A stretch of DNA of 64,000 nucleotides, taken from positions 62,001 through 126,000 of the forward strand of contig NZ_AXCW01000001.1 of the NCBI RefSeq assembly GCF_000603945.1, written 5' to 3'. The notes beneath the pieces are model-generated. The model saw nothing but the letters and a program-made list of their open reading frames with translations. It made no database searches and was not told the DNA's origin. Position 1 is the stretch's first letter. Each line of letters begins with the position of its first letter. The translations under genes were made by a program, and so were the position numbers. Origin of the DNA: Actinotalea ferrariae CF5-4. Lineage in GTDB: Bacteria > Actinomycetota > Actinomycetes > Actinomycetales > Cellulomonadaceae. Positions 11,747-21,453 of the stretch are shown piece after piece.

Positions 11747-13705
11747 ATGGTGACTGAGACTCTCGTCGATGGGCTCTATCGCGAGGGTGCGCCCATCCTG
11801 GACACGACGGCCCCCACCGGTCCGATCGAGCAGCGGTGGTCGGAGCGCACGTTCAGCGCCCGCCTCGTGAACCCCGCCAACCGGCGCAAGCTGAAGGTCA
11901 TCATCATCGGGACTGGCTTGGCCGGAGCCTCAGCCGGGGCCACGCTGGGTGAGGCTGGCTACCAGGTGACGTCGTTCTGCTACCAGGACAGTCCGCGCCG
12001 AGCGCACTCGATCGCGGCCCAAGGTGGCATCAACGCGTCGAAGAACTACCGCAACGACGGCGACTCCACGTACCGGCTCTTCTACGACACGATCAAGGGC
12101 GGCGACTTCCGGTCCCGGGAGTCCAACGTCTACCGGTTGGCCGAGTTGAGCGGCAACATCATCGACCAGTGCGTGGCCCAGGGCGTGCCGTTCGCGCGGG
12201 AGTACGGCGGCCTCCTCGACAATCGCTCGTTCGGCGGGGTGCAGGTCTCCCGCACGTTCTACGCCCGTGGCCAGACCGGTCAGCAGCTCTTGCTGGGCGC
12301 CTACCAGGCGCTGGAGCGGCAGATCTCCGCCGGGACCGTCGCGATGTACACCCGCCACGAGATGCTCGAGCTCGTGGTCATCGACGGACGGGCGCGCGGC
12401 GTCATCGTGCGTGACATGGTCACCGGTCAGATCGAGACCCATCTCGCCGATGCGGTCGTGCTGGCGACCGGTGGCTACAGCAACGTCTTCTTCCTCTCCA
12501 CGAACGCGATGGGCTGCAACGCGACCGCGATCTGGCGGGCTCATCGCCAGGGGGCCCTGTTCGCCAATCCCTGCTACACGCAGATCCACCCCACCTGCAT
12601 CCCGGTGTCGGGGGAGTACCAGTCCAAGCTGACGCTCATGTCGGAGTCGCTGCGCAACGACGGGCGGATCTGGGTACCTGCGGCCAAGGCGGACGCGCGT
12701 GACCCCCGCGAGATCCCCGAGGACCAGCGCGACTACTACCTCGAGCGCACCTACCCGGCGTTCGGCAACCTCGTGCCGCGGGACATCGCGTCCCGGGCAG
12801 CCAAGAAGGTCTGTGACGAGGGCCGCGGGGTGGGTCCCACCGGTCTGGGTGTCTACCTCGACTTCGCCGATTCCATCCAGCGGCTCGGTAAGGAAACTGT
12901 GATCGCCCGGTACGGCAACTTGTTCGACATGTACCAGCGCATCACCGGTGAGGACCCGTACGAGGTGCCGATGCGGATCTACCCCGCGGTGCACTACACG
13001 ATGGGCGGGCTGTGGGTGGACTACGACCTGCAGTCCAACCTCCCGGGCCTGTTCGTGGTGGGTGAGGCCAACTTCTCCGACCACGGTGCCAACCGGTTGG
13101 GTGCCTCGGCGTTGATGCAGGGTCTGGCGGACGGCTACTTCGTGCTGCCGAACACCATCAACGACTACCTCGCGGCAGGACCGTACAAGGCGGTCGACGA
13201 CGACGACCCGGCCGTCGCCCAGGCGGTCGGCACGGTGCGCAGCCGGATCGCGACCTTTCTTGTCGCGCAGGGCACGCGATCCGTTGACTCCTTCCACAAG
13301 GAGCTCGGCCAGATCATGTGGGAGTACTGCGGCATGGAGCGCACCGAGGAGGGGCTGCGGCACGCGATCGGGCGCATCCGGGCGCTGCGGGCCAGCTTCC
13401 GGGCCGACGTGCGCGTGCTCGGTGAGGCGGAGGAGCTCAACCAGTCGCTCGAGAAGGCGGGGCGGGTGGCGGACTTCATGGAGCTGGCCGAGCTGATGTG
13501 CATCGATGCGCTGCACCGCCGCGAGTCGTGCGGCGGACATTTCCGTGCCGAGAGCCAGACCTCAGCCGGGGAGGCGCTGCGTGACGACGAACGGTTCGCC
13601 TACGTCGCGGCCTGGCAGTGGACTGGCGACGCCAACCCACCGACTCTGCGCAAAGAGGACCTCCACTACGACTACGTCGAGCTCAAGCAACGGAGCTACA
13701 CGTGA
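11747..13705 (+). CDS. sdhA: succinate dehydrogenase/fumarate reductase flavoprotein subunit
   Basis: A 652-residue flavoprotein that oxidises succinate. The FAD-binding N-terminus ([22 protein letters not shown], about 50-70) and the region of the flavin-linked His ([14 protein letters not shown], about 83-96) are intact. So are [14 protein letters not shown] and the C-terminal [19 protein letters not shown] (about 445-463). The ATG at 11747 follows GGTGAGGAGAA; a GTG immediately after it is an alternative. The stop overlaps the sdhB start by 4 bp (GTGA). Confidence 0.96.
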   Translation: MVTETLVDGLYREGAPILDTTAPTGPIEQRWSERTFSARLVNPANRRKLKVIIIGTGLAGASAGATLGEAGYQVTSFCYQDSPRRAHSIAAQGGINASKNYRNDGDSTYRLFYDTIKGGDFRSRESNVYRLAELSGNIIDQCVAQGVPFAREYGGLLDNRSFGGVQVSRTFYARGQTGQQLLLGAYQALERQISAGTVAMYTRHEMLELVVIDGRARGVIVRDMVTGQIETHLADAVVLATGGYSNVFFLSTNAMGCNATAIWRAHRQGALFANPCYTQIHPTCIPVSGEYQSKLTLMSESLRNDGRIWVPAAKADARDPREIPEDQRDYYLERTYPAFGNLVPRDIASRAAKKVCDEGRGVGPTGLGVYLDFADSIQRLGKETVIARYGNLFDMYQRITGEDPYEVPMRIYPAVHYTMGGLWVDYDLQSNLPGLFVVGEANFSDHGANRLGASALMQGLADGYFVLPNTINDYLAAGPYKAVDDDDPAVAQAVGTVRSRIATFLVAQGTRSVDSFHKELGQIMWEYCGMERTEEGLRHAIGRIRALRASFRADVRVLGEAEELNQSLEKAGRVADFMELAELMCIDALHRRESCGGHFRAESQTSAGEALRDDERFAYVAAWQWTGDANPPTLRKEDLHYDYVELKQRSYT

Positions 13706-14451
13706 GGATCACGCTGAACGTCTGGCGGCAGCAGAACGCACAGGCGCCGGGTCGGATCGTCTCCTACCCGCGCCAGGACGTGTCACCGGAGATGTCGTTC
13801 CTCGAGCTGCTCGACGTCCTGAACGAGGACCTCATCGCGCAGGGCGACGAGCCGATCGCGTTTGACCACGACTGCCGCGAGGGCATCTGCGGGCAGTGCG
13901 GGGTGATGATCGACGGCGTCGCCCATGGCCCGCAGCGCATCACCACCTGTCAGCTGCACATGCGCTCGTTCGCCGACGGCGACACCATCACGGTCGAGCC
14001 CTGGCGTGCCGACCCATTCCCGGTCATCAAGGACCTGGTCGTCGACCGGCGCGCGTTGGACCGCATCATCTCCTCCGGTGGCTACGTCAGCGTCAACACC
14101 GGGTCTGCGCCCGACGCGCACGCCACGCCGTTGCCCAAGGAGAACGCGGACCGCGCGTTCGAGGCGGCGGCCTGCATCGGATGCGGCGCCTGCGTGGCCG
14201 CATGCCCCAACGCCTCGGCCATGCTGTTCACCGCCGCCAAGGTCACGCATCTGGGCGAGCTCCCCCAAGGCCAGCCTGAACGCGCGGCCCGGGTCGTCTC
14301 CATGCTGGACAGCCACGACGCCGAAGGCTTCGGTGGATGCACGAACATCGGAGAGTGCGCTGCGGTGTGCCCGGCCGGGGTGCCGCTCGACACGATCTCC
14401 CAGCTCAATGTCGACCTGCTCGGTGCACTGAGCCCGCGACGTCCCGGGTGA
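13702..14451 (+). CDS. sdhB: succinate dehydrogenase iron-sulfur subunit
   Basis: A 249-residue iron-sulfur subunit carrying electrons from SdhA to the membrane subunit. The N-terminal 2Fe-2S ferredoxin domain has [12 protein letters not shown] (about residues 58-69) plus a later Cys in TCQLH. The C-terminal domain has [12 protein letters not shown] and [12 protein letters not shown] for the 4Fe-4S and 3Fe-4S centres. GTG 13702 is chosen because it overlaps the sdhA stop (GTGA) and homology begins there ([10 protein letters not shown]). A partial copy of this start region is found at 17.9 kb. Confidence 0.95.
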   Translation: MRITLNVWRQQNAQAPGRIVSYPRQDVSPEMSFLELLDVLNEDLIAQGDEPIAFDHDCREGICGQCGVMIDGVAHGPQRITTCQLHMRSFADGDTITVEPWRADPFPVIKDLVVDRRALDRIISSGGYVSVNTGSAPDAHATPLPKENADRAFEAAACIGCGACVAACPNASAMLFTAAKVTHLGELPQGQPERAARVVSMLDSHDAEGFGGCTNIGECAAVCPAGVPLDTISQLNVDLLGALSPRRPG

Positions 14452-14596
14452 GCCTGACCCGACGACGACACCGCTGGCGTTGTCGACCAAGCACCGAGCC
14501 GGTGGCCGTGGCCGGCACCTGCGACCGGCCGGCAATCGACCGCTTCGGGTAGGTTGCGGTCTGGAGCCGCGCTAGGAGAACAAGCAGGAGCACACC

Positions 14597-15181
14597 ATGA
14601 TCCCGACACTGACATCTCGGCGACTCCGGCTACGTCCATGGACTGTGGATGATGCTGATGCCGCTTTCGAGATCTACAAGCACGAGGAGGTGGCCCGGTG
14701 GCTGAGCCCCGCGATGGACGCGGTCCGTGACCCTCAGGAGATGCGGCTGGTCCTCCAGCACTGGGTCGCTGAGAGCCACCGGAGCGTGCAACCCACCGGT
14801 CGGTGGGCCGTCGAGCTCACCGAGGAGAATCGAGTCCTCGGCGGGATGACCCTGCTGTACTTGCCCCCGGGAGGCACTGACCTCGAGATCGGATGGCAGC
14901 TGTCACCCGAATTCTGGGGCCACGGCTACGCCACCGAGGCCGGTCATGCACTGGCGCATTGGGCCCTCGAGTACCCCGGCATCGACGAGGTCTTCGCAGT
15001 GGTCCGTCCCACCAATGCTCGCGGCGCAGCCACAGCCAAACGCATCGGCATGGAGTGGGTCGGCGAGACAGACAAGTACTACGACCTGCAACTGCAGGTG
15101 TACCGGGTGCGCGCGGCCGACCTCGACCAGTCCCTGGCCGACCAGCAGTACGGCGCTGACCAGCACCGGCCGCCGCAGTGA
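14597..15181 (+). CDS. GNAT-family N-acetyltransferase
   Basis: A 194-residue acetyltransferase of the RimJ/RimL-like group that transfers acetyl from acetyl-CoA to an amine. The N-terminus reads LTSRRLRLRPWTVDDADAAFEIY, and the acetyl-CoA region is GWQLSPEFWGHGYATEAGHAL (about 97-117). The substrate is not predictable. The ATG at 14597 follows a GGAG site. Its stop overlaps the start of a broken HAD hydrolase gene (GTGA at 15178), showing the two were once an operon. Confidence 0.85.
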   Translation: MIPTLTSRRLRLRPWTVDDADAAFEIYKHEEVARWLSPAMDAVRDPQEMRLVLQHWVAESHRSVQPTGRWAVELTEENRVLGGMTLLYLPPGGTDLEIGWQLSPEFWGHGYATEAGHALAHWALEYPGIDEVFAVVRPTNARGAATAKRIGMEWVGETDKYYDLQLQVYRVRAADLDQSLADQQYGADQHRPPQ

Positions 15182-15655
15182 GGGCTGGTGAACCCGACAT
15201 CAGGGCGGTCGTCTGCGATCTCGACGGGGTCCTTGTCGACTCCGAGCCCTTGTGGGGCTCATCCCCGGTGCGGTGGAGGCGGCCCGTCGAATCGCAGCAA
15301 GTTGGCCGCTCGGACTGGCCAGCCCCCCGCCAGTCGTCCTGATCGATGCGGTACTCGACAGCGCCGAGAGCGAGCCGTTCTTCCGGGTGATGTCGACCGA
15401 ACCGGTGGAGTACAGGAATCCGTCGCCTGACGTCGTCGTGGTAGTGGCCGCAGGGCTTGACGTCAGCACCCGCCAATGCGTCGTGGTGGAGGACTCGAGC
15501 GACGGGTTGCGGAGCGAGTGCGGCGGGCACTCGCATCATCGCGATCCCCGTCCAGCTATCCGCCGGAAGCGGACGCGGGCGCACTCGCTCTGGCCGAGGT
15601 GGTGCTCCCCGACCTCACAGGGTTGACTCCGGAAGCGCTCGCGACCCTGGGATGA
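15178..15655 (+). pseudogene. decayed HAD-family hydrolase
   Basis: A GTG at 15178 overlapping the acetyltransferase stop opens a frame reading RAVVCDLDGVLVDSEPLW, the catalytic DxDG motif of HAD phosphatases. After about 25 residues the frame breaks. Later HAD pieces appear in other frames: VMSTEPVEYRNPSPDVVVVVAAGLDV near 15400, VVVEDSSDGLRSE near 15490, and AEVVLPDLTGLTPEALATLG ending in TGA at 15655. A deletion near the cap domain plus at least two frameshifts make this a pseudogene of a beta-phosphoglucomutase-like protein. Confidence 0.75.
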
Positions 15656-15703
15656 CGCACGGCATACTCGAGTGGTCAGTGCCCACATCGGGAGGACCCT
15701 GCC

Positions 15704-17452
15704 GTGGCCAAGAAGCTCGCCACCCAGCTGGTGGACCAGCTGCAGTCAGCGGGGGTCCGGCGCATCTACGGGATCGTCGGGGACAGCCTGAACCCGATCG
15801 TGGACGCCGTACGGCGCACCGGGGGCGCGGATCGCGAGGGGCTCGACTGGATCCACGTGCGTCACGAGGAGGCGGCCGCGTTCGCCGCCTCGGCCGAGGC
15901 ACAGCTCACCGGCAGGCTCGCTGTGTGCGCCGGGTCGAGCGGGCCCGGCAACCTGCACCTCATCAACGGCCTCTACGACGCCAACCGGTCAGGCGCCCCG
16001 GTGCTCGCCATCGCCTCGCACATCCCGAGCCGCCAAATCGGCAGCGACTACTTCCAGGAGACCCACCCCGACCGGCTGTTCACCGAGTGCTCGGTCTACT
16101 CCGAGATGGTGAGCACCAGCGATCAGGCGCCGCGCGTGGTGCGCAACGCGATCCAGCACGCGCTCGGCAGACGGGGGGTGGCGGTTGTGACGCTGCCCGG
16201 CGACTTCGCCGACCTCGATGCGACGGCGCCCACGCCCACCTGTCACCCGATCGTGCTCGGAGCGATGACCCCGGACCGGGTCAGCGTGCAGCGCCTGGCT
16301 GAGGCGATCAACGAGGCCGGCAAGGTGGCGATCTTCGCCGGCGCAGGCGTCGAGGGTGCCCACGACGAGGTGGTCGAGCTCGCCGCACGGATCAAGGCTC
16401 CGGTCGGACACTCCCTGCGCGGTAAGGACTTCATCCAGTACGACAACCCCTATGACATCGGCATGACAGGGCTGCTCGGTTACGGCGCCGCCGCCGAGGG
16501 TATCGAGGACGCAGACCTGCTGATCCTGCTCGGCACCGACTTCCCCTACGACCAGTTCCTGCCCGAGACCCTCACCGCGCAGGTGGACCGTGCAGCCGAA
16601 CACATCGGTCGCCGTACCGAGGTGCAGATCCCCATCCACGGTGACGTGCTCCCGACGCTGCACGCCCTGCTGCCCCTGGTCGCGGAGAAGAACAGCGACC
16701 AGTTCCTGCGCCGGATGCTGAAGAAGCACGACCGGCTGATGAGCAAGGCCGTGGGCGCCTACACCCGCGAGGCCGACAAGCTGGTGCCGATCCACCCGGA
16801 GTACGCGGCCTCGATCCTGGACGACGTGGCAGCCGAGGACGCAATCTTCACCGCGGACACCGGCATGTGCAATGTCTGGACCGCGCGCTATATCCGCCCG
16901 CTCGGCACGCGCAGGCTCATCGGTTCCTACCTGCACGGGTCCATGGCCAACGCGCTGCCGCAGGCGATCGGCGCTCAGCTCGCCTTCCCGGATCGCCAGG
17001 TGGTCTCGGTCTCCGGCGACGGTGGCCTCTCCATGCTGCTCGGCGAGCTGATCACCGCAGCGACCCTGCGCATCCCGGTCAAGGTCGTGCTGTTCAACAA
17101 CTCCACCCTCGGGATGGTCAAGCTCGAGATGCTCGTCGCCGGACTGCCCGACTTCGGCGTCGACGTTCCGGACACCAACTACGCCGCGATCGCCGAGGCG
17201 ATCGGATACCACGCCCGGCGCGTAGTCGACCCCGCCGATCTCGAGGACGCCTACCGCGCCGCCTTCGCCCACGACGGACCCGCGCTCGTCGAGGTCATCA
17301 CCGATGCGCAGGCACTCTCTCTGCCCCCGAAGATCACCGGCGAGCAGGTCTTGGGCTTCGCCACCGCCATGTCGAAGGTCGTGCTCAACAAGGGCGCCGG
17401 CGAGGCCCTCAGCATGGCGCGCAGCAACCTACGAAATCTGCCCCGTGGCTGA
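15704..17452 (+). CDS. poxB: pyruvate:quinone oxidoreductase (thiamine-dependent)
   Basis: A 582-residue ThDP enzyme of the PoxB type, which decarboxylates pyruvate to acetate and passes electrons to quinone at the membrane. The N-terminal domain reads RRIYGIVGDSLNPIVDAV, with the catalytic Glu in VRHEEAAAFAA (about residue 52). The middle domain binds FAD, and the C-terminal domain carries the ThDP/Mg motif SGDGGLSMLLGEL...NNSTLGM (about 445-475). The length is within the usual range. GTG 15704 follows GGGAGGA. It sits near other quinone-reducing enzymes (NDH-2, SDH), but with no operon link. Confidence 0.93.
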   Translation: MAKKLATQLVDQLQSAGVRRIYGIVGDSLNPIVDAVRRTGGADREGLDWIHVRHEEAAAFAASAEAQLTGRLAVCAGSSGPGNLHLINGLYDANRSGAPVLAIASHIPSRQIGSDYFQETHPDRLFTECSVYSEMVSTSDQAPRVVRNAIQHALGRRGVAVVTLPGDFADLDATAPTPTCHPIVLGAMTPDRVSVQRLAEAINEAGKVAIFAGAGVEGAHDEVVELAARIKAPVGHSLRGKDFIQYDNPYDIGMTGLLGYGAAAEGIEDADLLILLGTDFPYDQFLPETLTAQVDRAAEHIGRRTEVQIPIHGDVLPTLHALLPLVAEKNSDQFLRRMLKKHDRLMSKAVGAYTREADKLVPIHPEYAASILDDVAAEDAIFTADTGMCNVWTARYIRPLGTRRLIGSYLHGSMANALPQAIGAQLAFPDRQVVSVSGDGGLSMLLGELITAATLRIPVKVVLFNNSTLGMVKLEMLVAGLPDFGVDVPDTNYAAIAEAIGYHARRVVDPADLEDAYRAAFAHDGPALVEVITDAQALSLPPKITGEQVLGFATAMSKVVLNKGAGEALSMARSNLRNLPRG

Positions 17453-17518
17453 GCCGGACACAGCTCGGTGAGATCACCCAAAGCACGGACCCGACCCGGC
17501 GGCTGAGGGCCGCACCCC

Positions 17519-17655
17519 TCAGTCCAGTGGGGAGTCGGGCTTGCTCCCGAGCAGGTCGGTGGCGCGTTGTGCACCGAAGGTACCTGGCCGAGCCGGCCAG
17601 CCTGGAAGTCCTCGACCGCCCGTCGGATCTCTGCTGTAGGTGGACCTTCCCCGTG
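17519..17655 (-). pseudogene. possible pirin C-terminal remnant
   Basis: On the minus strand a short frame reads TAEIRRAVEDFQAGRLGQVP, which resembles the conserved C-terminal segment of pirins (EIxxAxEDxQxGRxG). It is followed, after a frame change, by a plausible tail (RATDLLGSKPDSPLD, stop at 17519). No cupin part is visible upstream. It is a fragment at best, recognised from one motif only. Confidence 0.4.
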
Positions 17656-17708
17656 AGCAGAAGTGGGTGCCGCCGCGCCACCAGGACCTGATCGGTGACC
17701 AGGTAGGA

Positions 17709-17728
17709 CCGCCGTCCACCGACGGCGG
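17709..17728. repeat. 8-bp inverted repeat in a gene-poor stretch
   Basis: CCGCCGTC at 17709-17716 and GACGGCGG at 17721-17728 form a perfect 8-bp stem with a four-base loop. It lies between poxB and the TDT gene, where only gene remnants are found. No T-run follows, so a terminator role is uncertain. Confidence 0.35.
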
Positions 17729-17872
17729 CGGCGCCTTGTGCGCATCAACGCGGACGGCGTCGCCGGAACAAGCGCCCCCGGTTCGACACACACGCCGATT
17801 CGCATGGGTCTACGTTCTCGCCCGCCGGAGCGTCGGCGCCGACAGGTGCAGCCCATGGAAGAGCCCGCCGCT

Positions 17873-18033
17873 GTGCTGCGCGAGGAAGCCCTGCTGTACG
17901 ACGACGTCGGCTGAAGCAACAAGGCTACGAGTGAAGATCACATCGAAGCTCTGGCGCCAGCAGAACGCCGAGAGCCCCGGGCGTCTCGCCGCCTACCAGC
18001 GTGAGGGTGTCTCGGCGGACATCGCGTTGCTGG
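17873..18033 (+). pseudogene. fossil of an sdhA-sdhB junction
   Basis: This 160-base stretch is a diverged copy of the sdhA/sdhB junction at about 13650-13810. It first reads REEALLYDDV, matching [10 protein letters not shown] of SdhA, then loses one base, then continues with LKQ-like and Y-E codons to a GTGA stop/start overlap. From that GTG it reads VKITSKLWRQQNAESPGRLA, matching [20 protein letters not shown] of SdhB, for about 35 residues. The rest of both genes is gone; the TDT gene begins 26 bases later. The intact genes at 11.7-14.4 kb are the live copy. Confidence 0.8.
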
Positions 18034-18058
18034 ATCCGCCTGAGGGTAGTTTGCGACC

Positions 18059-19111
18059 GTGACCGACTCACTGAGTGGACGGGTGCACCATGCGGTGGAG
18101 GGGCTGACTCCGGGCTACTTCGCCCTGGTGATGGCCAGCGGGATCATCTCCGTGGGCATGAGCCTGGAGGGCTTCGACGTGCTCTCGTTGTGGCTGTTGA
18201 TCATCTGCGCGAGCGCGTTCGTGGTGTTACTTTCCCTCACCGCGTGGCGTTTCGTCGCGTACCGCCAGGCGACCAATGACGACTTCAACGACCCGGGGCG
18301 TGGCTTCGGCTTCTTCACGTTCGTGGCCGGCACCAATGTGCTGGGGGTGCGTCTGGGCATCGAGGGCTACTACGAGGCGACCGCCGTCCTGCTGGTGGTG
18401 TCCGGCCTGGCTTGGCTGGTTCTCGGCTACGTGGTGCCGTGGACCGCCGTGCTGGGGCGCGAAGAGCGACCAGTGGTGGCGACGGCGAACGGCACTTGGT
18501 TCATCTGGGTGGTCGCGAGCCAGTCGGTCGCCATCTCCGCCGCCACGATCGAGCCGGTCTTCGAGACGGGACGCCGCGAGCTCGCACTGCTCGCGGTTAT
18601 GTCCTGGTCGATCGGGGTCTTCCTGTACGCCGCAGCGGGCGTCTTCGTCGCGCTGCGGCTGATGCTCTACAAGTTCGGCCCTGAGGAGCTGACCCCGCCG
18701 TACTGGGTGTCGATGGGCGCGCTGGCCATCACGGTTCTCGCGGGAGCGCGCATCGTTGAGATGGCGGACGCACCGATGGTGGACGCAACACGCGAGCTCA
18801 TCGCCGGCCTGTCCGTCGTGTTCTGGGCGTTCGCGACCTGGCTGATCCCGGTGCTGGTCGCCGCGGGCTGGTGGCGCCACATCGTGCGGCGGGTCCCCCT
18901 GCGCTACGAGGCGACCCTATGGAGCATCATCTTCCCGCTCGGGATGTACGCCGTCGCGGGGATCTACCTCGGGCGAGCCGACCGGCTCCCCCTGGTCGGC
19001 ATGATCGGCGCCGTCGAGCTCTGGGTGGCCTTCGCCGCGTGGTTGCTCGTGCTCGCGGCCATGGTGCGGCACGTGTCGCGCACCGTCCTCTTCGGCGCGC
19101 GGCACCGCTGA
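18059..19111 (+). CDS. TDT-family (SLAC1/TehA-like) transporter
   Basis: A 350-residue membrane protein with about ten hydrophobic segments, of the tellurite-resistance/dicarboxylate transporter superfamily. The N-terminus LTPGYFALVMASGIISVGM is the family signature of the first helix. Members carry anions such as malate, sulfite or chloride; the substrate here is unknown. The GTG at 18059 is chosen because the family signature follows within 20 residues. It stands alone and converges on the ferredoxin gene. Confidence 0.85.
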   Translation: MTDSLSGRVHHAVEGLTPGYFALVMASGIISVGMSLEGFDVLSLWLLIICASAFVVLLSLTAWRFVAYRQATNDDFNDPGRGFGFFTFVAGTNVLGVRLGIEGYYEATAVLLVVSGLAWLVLGYVVPWTAVLGREERPVVATANGTWFIWVVASQSVAISAATIEPVFETGRRELALLAVMSWSIGVFLYAAAGVFVALRLMLYKFGPEELTPPYWVSMGALAITVLAGARIVEMADAPMVDATRELIAGLSVVFWAFATWLIPVLVAAGWWRHIVRRVPLRYEATLWSIIFPLGMYAVAGIYLGRADRLPLVGMIGAVELWVAFAAWLLVLAAMVRHVSRTVLFGARHR

Positions 19112-19172
19112 CGACCAGATTCGCATGGTTTCCACGGACACGGGCAGGGCCTCAGGCGGGCTGGCCTGCGAC

Positions 19173-19532
19173 TCACTCCTGGTGCACGTACCCCGGGATC
19201 ACCTCGTGCCCGGCGACGAGCGGGGTGTCGGCCGGGACCATCCCGAGCTTGGCCGCACCGCCGGGTGAGCCGATGGGCTCGTCGTGACCCGGCAGCGTCT
19301 CCTCGAAGAAGGCGGCGTTGTCGGCCAGGTAGGGGACCAGAGCGGTGGGCAGGTCGTCCTCGTAGTAGATGGCCTCCACCGGGCAGACCGGCTCGCAGGC
19401 CCCGCAGTCGACGCACTCGTCCGGGTGGATGTACAGCGAGCGCTCACCCTCGTAGATGCAGTCGACCGGGCACTCCTCGACACAGGCCTTGTCCTTGACG
19501 TCGACGCACGGCGCCCCGATCACGTAGGTCAT
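19173..19532 (-). CDS. fdxA: 7Fe ferredoxin
   Basis: A 119-residue seven-iron ferredoxin, a low-potential electron carrier of the cytoplasm. The first cluster motif is ACVEECPVDCIYEG, with a further Cys at position 9; the second is CVDCGACEPVCPVEAIYYED (about 39-58). The C-terminal tail of about 60 residues is typical of the actinobacterial FdxA type. It starts the minus-strand side of the nitrite/NO cluster and could serve the P450 at 25 kb or another reductase; no direct link is shown. Confidence 0.93.
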   Translation of the reverse strand: MTYVIGAPCVDVKDKACVEECPVDCIYEGERSLYIHPDECVDCGACEPVCPVEAIYYEDDLPTALVPYLADNAAFFEETLPGHDEPIGSPGGAAKLGMVPADTPLVAGHEVIPGYVHQE

Positions 19533-19578
19533 GGCTTCCTCTCTCGGGTGGTGGCGTCCGGGGTTCCGGACGACGTGC

Positions 19579-20016
19579 TCAGCTCACGGGCAACGCCGTG
19601 GCGAGCAGGACGACGACCAGGGACCCGATGAGCGAGGCGAGAGCCAGGGACCGGGCCAGGGTCCGGCGACCCACCCCGTTCGCCCAGCCGTGCAGGCCCG
19701 CGGCGAGCATCACCAGGACGAAGGCGACGAGCTTTCCGGCCAGCGTGCGGCCGTAGCCCGGGTCGCCGAGCGAGGCCCAGGTGACACCCTTGTGCCAGGC
19801 GAGCAGGACGCCGGTGGCCACCTGTACGGGGATGAACCCGGCCATCGTGATCACACCCAGGCGCAGGCCGAGCGTGCGCATCAGCTCGGCGCGCTCCCGT
19901 TCGCCCAGCCGCCGTCGGGCCACCGGCAGGACGAGCATCGATACGGTGACCTGCCCACCGACCCACAGGATCGCGCCGAGCACGTGCACGAAGCGGACCA
20001 ACGACCAGACGTCCAC
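19579..20016 (-). CDS. CopD-like four-helix membrane protein
   Basis: A 145-residue protein with four hydrophobic helices. It begins VRFVHVLGAILWVGGQVTVSMLVLPVARR, the pattern of CopD/DUF4149-like membrane proteins with helix His residues. It starts with GTG directly after the TAG stop of the NirK-like gene, with no bases between, so it is the last gene of that operon. A role in copper or heme supply for the cupredoxin oxidase next door is an inference from position. Confidence 0.75.
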   Translation of the reverse strand: MDVWSLVRFVHVLGAILWVGGQVTVSMLVLPVARRRLGERERAELMRTLGLRLGVITMAGFIPVQVATGVLLAWHKGVTWASLGDPGYGRTLAGKLVAFVLVMLAAGLHGWANGVGRRTLARSLALASLIGSLVVVLLATALPVS

Positions 20017-21453
20017 CTACGATGCCTCGAGCACGCCGTGGGCCCCGCGCTCGCCATCGACCATCGCGTGGTCGGTGAACGGGTACCGGCCAGGCTCCGG
20101 CAGGACGAGCTCGACGAAGCCGCCCTGGCCGGGGGCGAGGTCGAGCACCTGGGCGAGACCGCGCTCGGCGTTGCCGGGGCGCAGCAGGTAGGCGCCCTCC
20201 TTGAAGACGGTGTCGAACTGGGCGCCGACGACGTGGAAGGCGGTCCCACGCTGCGGCCCGGCGGCGACGACCCAGACCCGGATCCGCTCACCGGCGCGCA
20301 CGGCGACCGGGGCGTGCGCGTACTGGTTCACGTAGCCGTTGAAGACGACCGCGCTGGGTGCCTCGGCCGCGATCGCCGCCTCGTCGGCCGTGCCCCCGTC
20401 CGGTCCGAGGTAGAGCTCGGACTGGACCATGACCAGCTCGGTGTCGACCGGCTCCAGGCTGGGGGGCTCGATGATGACCGCGCCGTACATCCCGTTGGCG
20501 ATGTGCAACGACATCGGCTTGGTGCTGCAGTGGTAGAGCCAGGCACCCGATCCCTGGGCGACGAACTGGTACGTCAGCTCCTCACCCGGGTCGATGGTGC
20601 GCATCGGCTGGTCGGGGGCGAGTGCGCCGGCGTGGAAGTCGATGCCGTGCCCGGTGGTCGCCTCGTTGACGAAGGTGATGGTGAACAGGTCGCCGACCTG
20701 GCCGTGCAGCGTCGGGCCGGGTGCGGTCCCGTTGAAGGTCCACAGCGTCTGCCGGACGCCGGGTGCGACCTCGACGACGGTGTCGGTCACGGCCATCCGC
20801 ACGATGTGCTCGGTGCCGCCGGGCAGCGGCTGCAGGTGCGGGTCGTACGGCTGCCAGTCCGGTCCGGGCGCGGCGTGCAGGTCCAGGGCGGCGCGCTCCG
20901 ACGTCGCGCCGACGCCCGTCGCGGTGCCGGACGAGGTGTGCGACGCGCGGGACTCGACGGCCTCCCCGTCCGCGTCGGACGCGATGATCGTCATGGTCAT
21001 CCCAGCGGCCTTGTGCCCGGGCAGCGAGCACCACCCGTCGACGCCCGCGTCGACCACGCCGAGGTCGAGCGTCGACGACTCGCCGCCACCCAGCACCGGG
21101 GTCTGCTCACCGGAGGCGAGCACCAGGTCGTGGCGCATGGCGTCGTCGTTGGTGACCTCCAGGACCAGGTGCGTCCCGCTCGGCACCTCGATCACGGCCG
21201 GGGTGATGCGCATGCCGGACAACGTGACCTGGACGGTACGGGGCCCATCGCCCCCGCCCGGTACGGCGACCGAGCCGCCGGTCGGCGCCGACGCACCCGA
21301 CAGGGCGACGACGAGTGCGATGACGAGCATGACCGCGCCGAGGGCGAGCCCACCCAGCAAGCCGGCACGGTCACCGCTGCTGCCCGACGGCGGGCCCTCG
21401 GGCAGCCGAGAGACCGCGTGGTCGTCGGTGGTGCGGTCGTGGGTCGTGGTCAT
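20017..21453 (-). CDS. nirK: NirK-like copper nitrite reductase with extra N-terminal cupredoxin domain
   Basis: A 478-residue membrane-anchored multicopper protein. A helix (about 31-51) is followed by a stand-alone cupredoxin with candidate type 1 ligands H108, C142, H147 and M152, then two NirK-type cupredoxin domains. In the latter, type 1 ligands are H269, C309, H317 and M322, and type 2 ligands are H274, H308 and H407. A DHAMVDGERGAHG segment (H462) corresponds to the C-terminal His region of NirK. This predicts nitrite reduction to NO, with the extra domain as a built-in electron donor. ATG 21453 is preferred over longer frames because it overlaps the upstream stop (ATGA). Confidence 0.85.
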   Translation of the reverse strand: MTTTHDRTTDDHAVSRLPEGPPSGSSGDRAGLLGGLALGAVMLVIALVVALSGASAPTGGSVAVPGGGDGPRTVQVTLSGMRITPAVIEVPSGTHLVLEVTNDDAMRHDLVLASGEQTPVLGGGESSTLDLGVVDAGVDGWCSLPGHKAAGMTMTIIASDADGEAVESRASHTSSGTATGVGATSERAALDLHAAPGPDWQPYDPHLQPLPGGTEHIVRMAVTDTVVEVAPGVRQTLWTFNGTAPGPTLHGQVGDLFTITFVNEATTGHGIDFHAGALAPDQPMRTIDPGEELTYQFVAQGSGAWLYHCSTKPMSLHIANGMYGAVIIEPPSLEPVDTELVMVQSELYLGPDGGTADEAAIAAEAPSAVVFNGYVNQYAHAPVAVRAGERIRVWVVAAGPQRGTAFHVVGAQFDTVFKEGAYLLRPGNAERGLAQVLDLAPGQGGFVELVLPEPGRYPFTDHAMVDGERGAHGVLEAS

